Positions 50,510-58,992 of a stretch of DNA of 64,000 nucleotides are shown in pieces. The stretch comes from CAIVAT01 sp049317265 (GTDB taxonomy: Bacteria; Bacteroidota; Bacteroidia; Bacteroidales; FEN-979). Position 1 is the first letter of the stretch. Each line of letters opens with the position of its first letter. The DNA lies in the NCBI GenBank assembly GCA_049317265.1, contig JBMOIP010000010.1:1-64000 (forward strand), read 5' to 3'. The position numbers were made by a program, and so were the translations under genes. The notes under the pieces are model-generated. The model worked only from the letters and a program-made list of their open reading frames with translations. It had not been told where the DNA came from and searched no databases.

Positions 50510-52057
50510 ATGAGTTTAAGAGCAAAGACTACGGAATTAAAGAGGCGCATGCAGGAAGCCTTTAAAGGGGGTGGTGAACAAGCCCTTGAAAAACAGAAGG
50601 CTTCAGGAAAAATGACTGCCCGGGAGCGCATCCTTGCACTCCTTGATCCAAATTCCTTTCATGAATATGATCTTTTTGTAAAACATGCCGGACAGGATTT
50701 CGACATGGATAAAAAATATTTGCCCGGCGATGGTGTCATCACCGGAACAGGCTCCATCAACGCCTGGCCGGTGTGTATTTTCGCCCAGGATTTCACGGTT
50801 GCCGGGGGTTCCCTGGGGCTGATGCATGCCAAAAAGATTACCAAGATCATGGACCACGCCATGAAGATGAAGGTGCCATTAATCGGGATCAACGACAGCG
50901 GTGGCGCCCGCATCCAGGAAGGGGTCAACTCCCTGGCGGGTTACGGTGAAATATTTTACCGTAACACCCAGGCATCGGGCGTTATTCCGCAGATATCCGT
51001 CATCCTTGGCCCTTGTGCCGGCGGTGCGGTTTATAGCCCGGCGCTTACCGACTTCGTATTTGTGGTAGACAAAATTTCCAAAATGTTTATCACGGGTCCG
51101 GAAGTTATCAAGACTGTTCTTGGAGAGGAAATTTCCATGGAAGACCTTGGCGGTGCGCGTGTTCATGCAGAAATAACAGGCAATGCCCATTTCTTTGCCG
51201 AAAGTGAAGCAGACTGCTTTGAGCAGATCAAGCGCCTGGTTAGTTACATTCCCTGGAACAATGACAAGAAAGCAGAGGTTTTTCCAAAAAAAGCTCCAAA
51301 ATCACGTCAATACAAATTAGACAGCATTTTCCCGACCAACCCCATGCAACCTTATGATGTAAGGGATGTGATCAGGGCGATCGTCGACGACAGTGATTTC
51401 TTTGAAGTGCATGAAATGTGGGCTGCAAACATCGTGATCGGATTTGCCCGTCTTGACGGACAAACTGTTGGCTTCGTCGCCAACCAGCCGATGGTGCTTG
51501 CAGGCGTGCTTGATTGCGACTCCAGCGATAAGGCAGCCCGGTTCATCCGCTACTGCGATGCTTTCAACGTTCCGCTGGTCACCCTGGTTGACCTGCCCGG
51601 ATACCTTCCCGGCGTTGACCAGGAACACGCCGGTGTTATCCGTCACGGGGCAAAAGTACTCTATGCATACAGTGAAGCAAGCGTTCCAAAGATCACAGTG
51701 ATCCTTCGTAAGGCTTACGGCGGAGGATACATCGCCATGTGTTCGAATCACCTCCGGGCCGATTTTGTATTTGCCTGGCCAACTGCCGAAATTGCCGTTA
51801 TGGGACCGGAAGGCGCCGCCAATATCATCTTCAGAAGTGAGATCAAAGCAAGCGACAATCCTGAAGAGACACGTAAACGGCTTATTGAAGAGTACCGTCA
51901 GAAATTCGCCAATCCTTATGTGGCTGCTGCTTACGGATATGTTGATGCTGTTATCGAACCGAACGAGACCCGCAATTATCTCACTCATTCACTCACCCTG
52001 GCCCAGGGAAAGATGGAGGTCACCCCGAAGAAAAAACACGGAGTACCTCCATTTTAA
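50510..52057 (+). CDS. Acyl-CoA carboxylase carboxyltransferase subunit (PccB/MmdA family)
   Basis: A 515-aa crotonase-fold carboxyltransferase: GKMTARERILALLDP, GGSLGLMHAKKITKIMDHAMK, NDSGGARIQEGVNSLAGYGEIFYRN, GPCAGGAVYSPALTDF, LVDLPGYLPGVDQEHAGVIRHGAK and RKAYGGGYIAMCS. This is the propionyl-CoA carboxylase beta / methylmalonyl-CoA decarboxylase alpha family. It moves CO2 between biotin and (methyl)malonyl-CoA. A biotin carrier follows after 79 nt; neither biotin carboxylase nor decarboxylase membrane subunits are nearby, so direction of the reaction is open. Confidence 0.93.
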   Translation: MSLRAKTTELKRRMQEAFKGGGEQALEKQKASGKMTARERILALLDPNSFHEYDLFVKHAGQDFDMDKKYLPGDGVITGTGSINAWPVCIFAQDFTVAGGSLGLMHAKKITKIMDHAMKMKVPLIGINDSGGARIQEGVNSLAGYGEIFYRNTQASGVIPQISVILGPCAGGAVYSPALTDFVFVVDKISKMFITGPEVIKTVLGEEISMEDLGGARVHAEITGNAHFFAESEADCFEQIKRLVSYIPWNNDKKAEVFPKKAPKSRQYKLDSIFPTNPMQPYDVRDVIRAIVDDSDFFEVHEMWAANIVIGFARLDGQTVGFVANQPMVLAGVLDCDSSDKAARFIRYCDAFNVPLVTLVDLPGYLPGVDQEHAGVIRHGAKVLYAYSEASVPKITVILRKAYGGGYIAMCSNHLRADFVFAWPTAEIAVMGPEGAANIIFRSEIKASDNPEETRKRLIEEYRQKFANPYVAAAYGYVDAVIEPNETRNYLTHSLTLAQGKMEVTPKKKHGVPPF

Positions 52058-52110
52058 ATGCGAAATGGTGAAATGCGAATCCAGGGATCAACATACTCCA
52101 TTTTTTACTT

Positions 52111-52134
52111 TTGACATTTGATTTATTTTAGCAT
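52111..52134 (+). repeat. Short octamer-period repeat between carboxyltransferase and biotin carrier genes
   Basis: TTTTTTAC-TTTTGACA-TTTGATTT in 8-bp register. A related pair, TTTTTGCC-TTTTGACT, is found at 52531-52546. Low complexity makes this weaker than the arrays at 24714 and 50390. Confidence 0.4.
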
Positions 52135-52136
52135 TT

Positions 52137-52454
52137 ATGGACGAAAACATTGAGTTCATCGATTTCAAATACGAGGAGATCTCCTATAAAACCACATTAA
52201 CCAAAAAATTCGCCAACCGGACACCCTATACACCTCCCGATTCGCGCAAAGTGGTGGCTTTTATCCCCGGAACTATTTTAAAGGTCCATGTAAAGGAAGG
52301 GGATAAAGTAAAGAAAGGTGATGTACTTCTTGTGCTTCAGGCCATGAAAATGGACAACCATCTGCTTGCTTCACGAAACGGTACCGTGAAGAAAGTTTAT
52401 GTCAAGCAGGGTGAAATTGTCCCCAAACGTCATTTACTGATCGAATTGAAATAA
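52137..52454 (+). CDS. Biotin carboxyl carrier protein
   Basis: A 105-aa protein with a C-terminal biotinyl domain (about 35-105): FIPGTILKVHVKEGDKVKKGDVLLVLQAMKMDNHLLA. The biotinylated Lys is in AMKM. The N-terminal 35 residues are a charged leader without a clear domain. It carries CO2 for the carboxyltransferase upstream. The partner biotin carboxylase must be encoded elsewhere. Confidence 0.92.
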   Translation: MDENIEFIDFKYEEISYKTTLTKKFANRTPYTPPDSRKVVAFIPGTILKVHVKEGDKVKKGDVLLVLQAMKMDNHLLASRNGTVKKVYVKQGEIVPKRHLLIELK

Positions 52455-52465
52455 CGGAAACCTTT

Positions 52466-52492
52466 GTCCTCTCTTTATTTCAGGACTTTTTT
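52466..52492 (+). terminator. Possible weak terminator after biotin carrier gene
   Basis: GTCCT and AGGAC (5-bp stem) around an 11-nt loop, followed by six T. The short stem makes it a weak candidate. Confidence 0.3.
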
Positions 52493-52570
52493 CAAAAAAT
52501 ATTTATTTTTTTTTTACAGGAATCGCAACCTTTTTGCCTTTTGACTTGTCATTGGGGGAAACAGCTCCTT

Positions 52571-52972
52571 ATGAATGCAAAAATGGTTAAATTAGCGCAC
52601 GTGGCAAATCTCCTCTGTAAGGATTGTCCGTTTGTACTATTCGCCTGGTTTTCAATTCTGGAAAATAATGACAGAAAGAATGGGCAAAGCAACCTGAACC
52701 TATCAGTCTATATCAGCGCTGATGCTGGTTTCCTGGTTTCAATTGAACGTATCTTCCGGGTTTTCAAAGCATCCTTTCCGGATTCCGCCTGTGATGTAAC
52801 CCTGTTGAACCATGCCGATGCAGCTACGAGATACAAGGCGGTTCACGGCGCCTGCATGTTTAGCAGAGCAGGATGCGCGAGTGAATACAGGCAGTTTGTC
52901 AGGCAGGCCCATCTCGACTACAGGATTTTACGGGCACACCAGCGGAGACGGGGCCTCATCGAAAACGACTGA
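52571..52972 (+). CDS. Degenerate MNT-type nucleotidyltransferase (catalytic Asp lost)
   Basis: A 133-aa protein from ATG 52571. Its C-terminal half matches MntA/MNT proteins: SACDVTLLNHADAATRYKAVHGACMFSR, then EYRQFVRQAHLDYRI. In the N-terminal half the fold is kept, but the active-site GS is replaced (FAWFS) and the DxD reads N41-L-N43 (SNLNLSV). Both metal-binding Asp are thus Asn, so AMP transfer is unlikely. MNT proteins usually pair with a HEPN toxin; none is adjacent. It may be a decaying antitoxin or a repurposed binding protein. It converges on engB with 5 nt between stops. Confidence 0.6.
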   Translation: MNAKMVKLAHVANLLCKDCPFVLFAWFSILENNDRKNGQSNLNLSVYISADAGFLVSIERIFRVFKASFPDSACDVTLLNHADAATRYKAVHGACMFSRAGCASEYRQFVRQAHLDYRILRAHQRRRGLIEND

Positions 52973-52977
52973 TGGCA

Positions 52978-53595
52978 TCAGTTGCCGGCGGCAATCTGGC
53001 GGAGGGCATCCCCGATGGTTTCCAGCACCTCATCCCTGCCGAACCGTGTCTCGGCTGAAGTGGGAATAATGGCAGGAAGCTCATCCCAGTGGGCCGACAG
53101 CGCTTTCTGGTAAGCTGCCAGGTTATTGGTTAATTGTGTTTTTGAAAGCTTGTCGGTCTTGGTAAAGAGGATTACAAATCCAACCTCATTGTCGCCAAGC
53201 CAGTTCATGAATTCAAGATCGATTTTCTGAGGTTCGAGACGCGAATCGATGAGCAGGAAAGTAAGTGCGAGGTTTTCACGGTTCTGGAGGTATGACTGGA
53301 TCAAACCCTCAAACTTCTCCCGTTGGGTTTTACTGAGTTTCGCAAAACCATACCCGGGAAGGTCAACGAGAAACCACGAGGCGCCTTCCGATAAAACTTT
53401 AAAGTGGTTGAGCAGCCTTGTCTTTCCGGGGGTTCCGGAAACTTTGGCAAGACTTTTCTGTGATGCCAGCATGTTGATGAGGGAAGATTTCCCTACATTG
53501 GAACGTCCGATAAAGGCAAATTCAGGAATATCTTCCTTGGGGCAAAATTTCAGGGTTGGGCTGCTGCAAACAAATTCGATCTTGTCAATTTTCAC
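52978..53595 (-). CDS. engB: Ribosome biogenesis GTPase EngB/YsxC
   Basis: A 205-aa GTPase: G1 GRSNVGKSSLIN (about 31-42), switch I GKTRLLNHF, G3 DLPGYGFA, G4 FTKTDK and G5 TSAETR. This is the YihA/YsxC family needed for 50S assembly. Length is normal. A TATCTTTG -7 element precedes it. Confidence 0.94.
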   Translation of the reverse strand: MKIDKIEFVCSSPTLKFCPKEDIPEFAFIGRSNVGKSSLINMLASQKSLAKVSGTPGKTRLLNHFKVLSEGASWFLVDLPGYGFAKLSKTQREKFEGLIQSYLQNRENLALTFLLIDSRLEPQKIDLEFMNWLGDNEVGFVILFTKTDKLSKTQLTNNLAAYQKALSAHWDELPAIIPTSAETRFGRDEVLETIGDALRQIAAGN

Positions 53596-53613
53596 GTTCC
53601 CGGGGATTTATTC

Positions 53614-53621
53614 CAAAGATA
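53614..53621 (-). promoter_or_regulatory. -7 element of engB
   Basis: Minus-strand TATCTTTG, 18 nt before the engB ATG and within the 32-nt gap to the acyltransferase stop. Its -33 region would lie inside the upstream gene. Confidence 0.45.
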
Positions 53622-53627
53622 CGCAAT

Positions 53628-54494
53628 TTATTTGAGCTTATACACAATCTCCTGCACCCATGATGCCCATTGGGCTTCGCTTTTTGATTGATCGAAGGTG
53701 GTATGGGGAATCGGGTCGCCAACGACGATGGTGATGGTCTTGTTAAACTGTTTGACCATCTCATCAACCAGGTAGAGCATTTCGATGTTGGCATTAATTC
53801 CCAAACGCTTGCGCCACATGGCAAGGTTGTAAAACCATTGCGAATTCTGACCTTCAATAAACACCGGAATGATATCCCGCTGGTATTTCTTCGCTTTTTT
53901 AATGAAGGTATTTTTCCACTCAAGGTCCCTGATCACGGATTCGCCTTTTATTTTCTGCTTCCTGGAAACAAGCCCCGCCGGAAAGTAGAGGATCATCCTC
54001 TCCGATGCAAATGTTTCATTGATCAGCCTGGCATTCTCGGTATTTCTGCCATGCTTGTTGATGGGAATAAACAATGGCCGCAATCCCGGTACGTTCATCA
54101 GGAGGTCATTCACCGGGAAGACAATGTCGTGCCTTATTTTTCCCAGCTCCTGCATCAGCGCCATGCCATCAAGTCCGCCAAGCGGATGGTTGGCAGCAAC
54201 AATGAACCTCCCTGAGGCTGGTATAACGGATGTTTCAAGGTGTTTAACCGATCGCTTATCCACTACGGCCACTTTTACGCCAAACTCCCTGAGAATAGCT
54301 TCTACAAAGGGCAATCCAACTTTATCACGGTTTCTCCAGATATACGAATTAACCTCCTCCTGGTGGGTAATTCTTTTCAGGTAGGAGAACACAAACCCCG
54401 GGATAACCCTCAGTAACTTCGGGTTTTTAGAGGCAAACAGGGCTTCTATATCAATGAGCCGTTCAGGTATTTCGATGAGTTCATGATCTGACAT
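53628..54494 (-). CDS. Lysophospholipid-type acyltransferase (GlsA/OlsA-like)
   Basis: A 288-aa PlsC-superfamily protein. The acyltransferase box reads ANHPLGGLDG (HP-x4-D variant of HxxxxD, about 113-122), followed by the FIPINKHGRN and YFPAGLVSRK segments. The adjacent divergent gene is an OlsB/GlsB-like N-acyltransferase. In Bacteroides the GlsB/GlsA pair makes glycine lipids (N-acylation, then O-acylation); this protein is the likely O-acyltransferase. Exact substrate is inferred from that pairing. Confidence 0.8.
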   Translation of the reverse strand: MSDHELIEIPERLIDIEALFASKNPKLLRVIPGFVFSYLKRITHQEEVNSYIWRNRDKVGLPFVEAILREFGVKVAVVDKRSVKHLETSVIPASGRFIVAANHPLGGLDGMALMQELGKIRHDIVFPVNDLLMNVPGLRPLFIPINKHGRNTENARLINETFASERMILYFPAGLVSRKQKIKGESVIRDLEWKNTFIKKAKKYQRDIIPVFIEGQNSQWFYNLAMWRKRLGINANIEMLYLVDEMVKQFNKTITIVVGDPIPHTTFDQSKSEAQWASWVQEIVYKLK

Positions 54495-54557
54495 GCTGCA
54501 AAATTACAAAAAAGGAGACCTTTAAACGACTTTTCACGAAAACAACCATACTTAGCA

Positions 54558-54565
54558 TATCTTTG
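54558..54565 (+). promoter_or_regulatory. -7 element of the GlsB-like gene
   Basis: TATCTTTG followed by C, 28 nt before the ATG at 54594, in the divergent gap. No clean TTTG at the -33 position. Confidence 0.5.
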
Positions 54566-54593
54566 CATTACCATTCATCCATTATACGCATAT

Positions 54594-55562
54594 ATGGAAT
54601 CCATTATAGCACCGGTTGACAAGAAGCTGCTTGAATCTGAACTGGCCGACAGCACCTTTTTGCGCAACACCAACAACGGACATAATAAGATCTATGTGTT
54701 CACAGCACACGAATCCCCGAATCTCATGAGGGAACTGGGCCGTTTGCGTGAAATCACTTTCCGTGATGCCGGTGGCGGAACAGGAAAAAGCATGGATATC
54801 GATGAGTTTGACATCATGGAGGTACCCTTCCACCAGTTGATTGTCTGGGACCCGATTGAGAGTGAAATTACCGGGGGTTACCGGTTCATTCATGGAAGGG
54901 ATATCCAGTGCGATCAAAAGGGCTGCCTGCAAAGCGCCACGGCTGAACTTTTCAGCTTCTCCAACAAATTCATCCGTGACTATCTGCCGCTGAGCATAGA
55001 GCTGGGGCGGTCGTTTGTTCAGCCAAACTACCAGCCTCTTGTAAATTTCAGGAAAGGGATGTACGCCCTCGACAACCTGTGGGACGGGCTCGGAGCCATG
55101 ATCATTGAGAATCCGGATGTGAAATATTTCTTCGGCAAGATGACGATGTACCCCGATTACAACCGAACCGCAAGGGATATCGTTCTCTATTTCCTGAGAA
55201 AATATTTTCCGGACACAGAAACACTGCTCATTCCGAGAGAATCCCTTGTCAGCGAAACGCCCGACGCCGTCATTGCTGAACTGTTTTCAGCCAGGACATT
55301 CGAAGAAAACTACAAGATCCTCATTCATGCGGTACGCAAACACGGTGAGCATGTCCCTCCGCTGGTGAATGCCTATATGAACCTTTCTCCAACGATGCGA
55401 ACCTTTGGAACAGCGATCAACCATGATTTTGGAAATGTGGAAGAGACCGGAATCCTCATACATATTGAAGACATCTATCCACGGAAGAAGGAACGTCATT
55501 TAAAGACGTATATCCAGAAACTCTCCTCGCTGAAGGGTTTGAGGTGGAGGAGAAAGCGGTAA
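54594..55562 (+). CDS. GNAT-fold N-acyltransferase (GlsB/OlsB-like, hemolysin family)
   Basis: A 322-aa protein of the ornithine/glycine-lipid N-acyltransferase family: LMRELGRLREITFRDAGGGTGKSMDIDEFD, QLIVWDPIESEITGGYRFIHG, LPLSIELGRSFVQPNYQP and ALDNLWDGLGAMIIENPDVKYFFGKMTMY. It is longer than OlsB, with extra C-terminal residues (about 225-322) as in Bacteroidota GlsB. It should transfer a 3-hydroxy-acyl group to an amino acid, probably glycine. It is divergent from the GlsA-like gene. Confidence 0.85.
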   Translation: MESIIAPVDKKLLESELADSTFLRNTNNGHNKIYVFTAHESPNLMRELGRLREITFRDAGGGTGKSMDIDEFDIMEVPFHQLIVWDPIESEITGGYRFIHGRDIQCDQKGCLQSATAELFSFSNKFIRDYLPLSIELGRSFVQPNYQPLVNFRKGMYALDNLWDGLGAMIIENPDVKYFFGKMTMYPDYNRTARDIVLYFLRKYFPDTETLLIPRESLVSETPDAVIAELFSARTFEENYKILIHAVRKHGEHVPPLVNAYMNLSPTMRTFGTAINHDFGNVEETGILIHIEDIYPRKKERHLKTYIQKLSSLKGLRWRRKR

Positions 55563-55567
55563 CAGAA

Positions 55568-55837
55568 CTACTTTGCTACAGCGGCAGTGGCAGCGTTGGC
55601 CTTGCGCATCAGCTTGCTTTTCAGGTTTGCAGCTTTATTTTTGTGGATGACGTTTTTCTTGGCCAGTTTATCAATCTGGGAAACCACCTTTGAAATATCC
55701 TTTGCAATTGCTTCGGGTTCTTCAGTTTCACGTAATTTTTTAACTGCATTGCGCACTGTTCTTCCCTGGTAACGGTTTTGGGTGCGTTTTGTTTTTGCGT
55801 TACGAATGCGTTTTTCTGCGCTTTTGTGATTAGCCAT
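55568..55837 (-). CDS. rpsT: 30S ribosomal protein S20
   Basis: An 89-aa basic helical protein beginning MANHKSAEKRIRNAKTKRTQNRY, with AIAKDISKVVSQIDKLAKKNVIHKNKAANLKSKL; this is the S20 family. It binds 16S rRNA in the small subunit. A consensus promoter lies directly upstream. Confidence 0.97.
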   Translation of the reverse strand: MANHKSAEKRIRNAKTKRTQNRYQGRTVRNAVKKLRETEEPEAIAKDISKVVSQIDKLAKKNVIHKNKAANLKSKLMRKANAATAAVAK

Positions 55838-55865
55838 GATTGTTATTTGTTTTCAAATTGGGGTG

Positions 55866-55896
55866 CAAAGATACAATTTTTTGGTAAAATCCCAAA
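55866..55896 (-). promoter_or_regulatory. Promoter of rpsT
   Basis: Minus strand: TTTG (55893-55896), 19 nt, TATCTTTG (55866-55873), a perfect match to the phylum consensus, 28 nt before the ATG. It starts directly behind the terminator of the upstream gene. Confidence 0.8.
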
Positions 55897-55904
55897 GTGT
55901 ATTT

Positions 55905-55955
55905 AAAAAAAACAGGCTGGCAAGGTGCAATGAAATAGTTACACCATGCCAGCCT
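55905..55955 (-). terminator. Rho-independent terminator of the histone-H1-like gene
   Basis: On the minus strand AGGCTGGCA (reading from 55955) pairs with TGCCAGCCT-type arm near 55914 through at least 8 bp, with an inner GGTGTAA/TTGCACC stem, and is followed by a run of eight T. Long stem plus U-tract makes this the clearest terminator in the window. Confidence 0.85.
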
Positions 55956-55976
55956 TTAAGATTACAGGGTATTGGA

Positions 55977-56495
55977 TTATTCAGCCTTAGGCAATTCAGC
56001 CTGCACAGGAGCTGCAGTGGCAGCAGTCTTTGCTGCTTTTACAGGAGCTTTCGCCTTTTTGGGAGTTGCTTTTTTAGCAGCAACCGGTTTCGCTTTTTTT
56101 GGTGCGCTTTTAGCAACCGGGGCTTTTTCTGTTTTACCAGCAACAACTTTCTTTGCCTCAACCGCTTTTTTAACCTCCACGGGTTTCTTCACCTCAACAG
56201 CTTTTTTAACGGCCGTTTTAACTTTTTTTACCGGTTTGGCAGGCACCACTTTCACAGGTTTTACAATAGGTGGAACCACCGTCTCAACAACAACTTTCTT
56301 TTCACTCTTTGGGCGGCCACGTTTTGTACCGGCTTTTTTAACTTTTTTTCCCTTGATGACCTCTGCTTCTGCAGCGCCTAACTTTTTCAACATATTTTTG
56401 ATTTCACTGACCTGACTTTCGGCGAATTCCAATTCCATTTCGTAATGGTCCAGTAAATAATCGAGTTCAGACTCGGTAAATTTGATTGCTTTCAT
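55977..56495 (-). CDS. Lys/Ala/Val-rich histone-H1-like DNA-binding protein
   Basis: A 172-aa protein from ATG 56495. Residues 1-45 form a helical or coiled-coil start (FTESELDYLLDHYEMELEFAESQVSEIKNMLKKLG). The rest is a repetitive basic tail with VKKAVEVKK-type repeats, an AT-hook-like KRGRPKSEKK (about 60-69), and PKKAKAP repeats like those of histone H1. It probably binds DNA in the nucleoid. It has its own promoter and terminator. The tail repeats mean length may vary between strains. Confidence 0.75.
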   Translation of the reverse strand: MKAIKFTESELDYLLDHYEMELEFAESQVSEIKNMLKKLGAAEAEVIKGKKVKKAGTKRGRPKSEKKVVVETVVPPIVKPVKVVPAKPVKKVKTAVKKAVEVKKPVEVKKAVEAKKVVAGKTEKAPVAKSAPKKAKPVAAKKATPKKAKAPVKAAKTAATAAPVQAELPKAE

Positions 56496-56525
56496 AATGA
56501 AGGTTTTAAAAAAATAAAAATCGTG

Positions 56526-56533
56526 CAAAAATA
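56526..56533 (-). promoter_or_regulatory. -7 element of the histone-H1-like gene
   Basis: Minus-strand TATTTTTG (TAnnTTTG), 30 nt before the ATG. The surrounding sequence is A/T-rich, so the match is less specific. Confidence 0.35.
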
Positions 56534-56610
56534 AACAATTTATTCCAATTCTGAATAATTTATTTTCACAAGTCACCATAACAGTCTGATGACATTGATA
56601 CGAGGAACTC

Positions 56611-58992
56611 TTATCGGAAGCTTACGATGGTTATGCCGGCTCCTCCTGTTTCAAGGGGTGCATCGCGGGCCGACTTTACTTCCTTAACGGACCGGAGATA
56701 ATCTCTGGTAACCTGTCGCAACACACCGTTTCCCTTGCCATGAAGTACACGCACTTCGTTGATCGAGCAGAGGATGGCATCGTCAATATAGCGTTGAAGC
56801 AGGGCCAGCGCCTCGTCCACCCTGTTTCCCCTGAGATCGAGTGTCAGGGAGAAATTGGTCACCTTGGTATTGAGGTCGTCAAAATAGCGCTGAAATCGGT
56901 GCGGCTGGGCCTGGCTGCCAATCAGCCCGGGTTTTATTTCAGGAATGTGCGGAGTTTCTGATGCCTGCTTTTGACCTGTGCCCTTTGATTTTTGAGGCTC
57001 GGTTTTGGGTTCCTGCAACAACTTCTCCTTTACTTCAGAAAGTTCAAGGCGAATCTCTTTGGTACGCTCTTTTTCAGCCTGTGATTCGCGGATTTCGCGG
57101 ATCGTCTTCTCGATGACCTTGTTTGAATTATCGAGTAAAAGACGTGCCTCCTGTCTTGCTTTTTCGATAATTTCCTTCTTTTTCGATTCAAGATCAGCAG
57201 TCAGTTTTTCATATTTACCAATCAGTTCCGCCAGGAAGTCGTCGGCAACCTTCAATTCGGTGCTTTTTTGATCGATCTCCTGCTTTTCAACCTCCAGGTT
57301 TTGTAATTCCCGGTCGAAATCGAGCTGGCTTTTACCGGTTTTCGACTTGGCACTGGCAAGCACCTCGCCGGGAAATCCGATTGCCTGGGCGATCTCCAGG
57401 GCAAATGAGCTGCCCGGCTTCCCGATGCTTAACCGGAACAGTGGCTTTAGTTTCTTCAGGTCATAGAGCATCGCCCCGTTGACAATGCCCTGTTCCCGGG
57501 CAGCCAGTAGCTTCAGGTTGGAATAATGCGTTGTGACTACTCCCATGGCCTTTTTTGCATTGAGCGCCTCCAGGGTTGCTTCAGCAATGGCTCCCCCCAG
57601 AGAAGGGTCGGTGCCCGTTCCCATCTCATCAATCAGAAACAATGAACAATCATCTATGTTTTCAATGAAATATTTCAGGTTGATCAGTTTGGATGAATAG
57701 GTACTCAAATCATTATCAATGGACTGTTCGTCCCCAATGTCGATGAAGATCTGGTGAAAAATGCAGAATTCGGAGTCCTCACGTACCGGGGGCAACAATC
57801 CGCACTGAAACATGTATTGCACCAGTCCGACCGTTTTCAGGCAGACCGATTTTCCGCCGGCATTGGGTCCTGAAATGATTAAGATCCGGCTGTCGTTTCC
57901 CAGGGCAATGTCAAGGGGCGTAATCTCCCGCTTTTGTTTCTGGTGCGACAGGAATAAAAGCGGATGCATCGCCTGGTTCCAGAAAAAGGATCCCGGTTTA
58001 AAGCTGTTCTCATTACCCGCCCCCGAAGCCGGGTTTGGAGTCCGCGACAAAGGATGATGTATGGGGTTGGTTGCTTTGATCGATATGGCAAACCTCGCTT
58101 TTGCACGGATGAAGTCAATTTTTCCGAGGAAATGGTAGGCATGGATCAGCAAATCGATCTCCGGCCTGACGATTCCTGCAAATTCGATGAGGATGCGGAT
58201 GATCTCCCGCCGCTCGGCATAGTCGAGTTCGCGGATTTCGTTGTTGGTTTCGAAGATCTCTGCTGGTTCTACATAAACGGTTTGGCCGGTGGCTGATTCA
58301 TCGTGTACAAACCCCTGGATCTTTCGTTTGTGGGTGGAGATCATGGGAATGACCAACCGGCCATTCCTGATGGTCACTTCGGCCTCATCGGGAGTCCAGC
58401 CATTTTGCCGGGCCATCTTGAAGCTCTGTACAATCCTGTGCTCAACAGATGATACGAGCCTCGATTTCTCTTTTCTGATCCTTCCCAACTCTACGGAGGC
58501 AGAATCCCTCACCTCCCCTTTGTCATCAAGGATTCGTTCAACCTGGTATACAATCGATTGCAGGAGCGGAGTGGTTGCAATGGGCGAATACGCTGCCGGG
58601 GAATCTCCTGAATCGTTGGCCAGGGCATACAATGCAGGGAATTTTCCGCTCCGCTCGCCAAGAAAAGACAACAACTGAAAGATCGTGAAAACGGAAAGCC
58701 GCAACTCAGCAAGCTGGTCACTCTCCATATAGGTTCCGGGTATCCGGATACGCAGCAACTCAGGAATGAGGTCGTAATAGTCCTGGGATGGGAACCGCTC
58801 CTCAAACTGCAAAATCGCCTTCAATTCGGCAGTTTGCAAGAGTGATGTATGAATTTCAGCGGCATCGGTGGTAAAAGCCATCTTCCATACCCAGGCACGG
58901 CCGAGCGTGGAAAGGCAATAATCACTGAGGATTTGACGGATTACATCAAATCCAAGTTTTTTCTCGAAATCGGGTGGGAAATTAGAATTCAT
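56611..58992 (-). CDS. mutS2: Endonuclease MutS2
   Basis: A 793-aa protein from ATG 58992 (ATG 59001 is also possible). The MutS core and ATPase have Walker A GPNAGGKSV, LIDEMGTGTDPSLGG and TTHYSNLKLLA. A long coiled coil follows (about 515-650, LQNLEVEKQEIDQK and on), then a C-terminal Smr domain (LDLRGNRVDEAL, VRVLHGKGNGVLR). MutS2 suppresses recombination or acts in ribosome rescue in other bacteria. Its start overlaps the stop of the PBP gene, so the two are coupled. Confidence 0.94.
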   Translation of the reverse strand: MNSNFPPDFEKKLGFDVIRQILSDYCLSTLGRAWVWKMAFTTDAAEIHTSLLQTAELKAILQFEERFPSQDYYDLIPELLRIRIPGTYMESDQLAELRLSVFTIFQLLSFLGERSGKFPALYALANDSGDSPAAYSPIATTPLLQSIVYQVERILDDKGEVRDSASVELGRIRKEKSRLVSSVEHRIVQSFKMARQNGWTPDEAEVTIRNGRLVIPMISTHKRKIQGFVHDESATGQTVYVEPAEIFETNNEIRELDYAERREIIRILIEFAGIVRPEIDLLIHAYHFLGKIDFIRAKARFAISIKATNPIHHPLSRTPNPASGAGNENSFKPGSFFWNQAMHPLLFLSHQKQKREITPLDIALGNDSRILIISGPNAGGKSVCLKTVGLVQYMFQCGLLPPVREDSEFCIFHQIFIDIGDEQSIDNDLSTYSSKLINLKYFIENIDDCSLFLIDEMGTGTDPSLGGAIAEATLEALNAKKAMGVVTTHYSNLKLLAAREQGIVNGAMLYDLKKLKPLFRLSIGKPGSSFALEIAQAIGFPGEVLASAKSKTGKSQLDFDRELQNLEVEKQEIDQKSTELKVADDFLAELIGKYEKLTADLESKKKEIIEKARQEARLLLDNSNKVIEKTIREIRESQAEKERTKEIRLELSEVKEKLLQEPKTEPQKSKGTGQKQASETPHIPEIKPGLIGSQAQPHRFQRYFDDLNTKVTNFSLTLDLRGNRVDEALALLQRYIDDAILCSINEVRVLHGKGNGVLRQVTRDYLRSVKEVKSARDAPLETGGAGITIVSFR

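Noticed and set aside
55836..56415. Long plus-strand open frames rich in Phe, Leu, Thr and Ala opposite the Lys/Ala-rich gene
   Set aside because: They are the complement of a low-complexity Lys/Ala coding tail; composition explains the lack of stops and no start signal or homology is visible.
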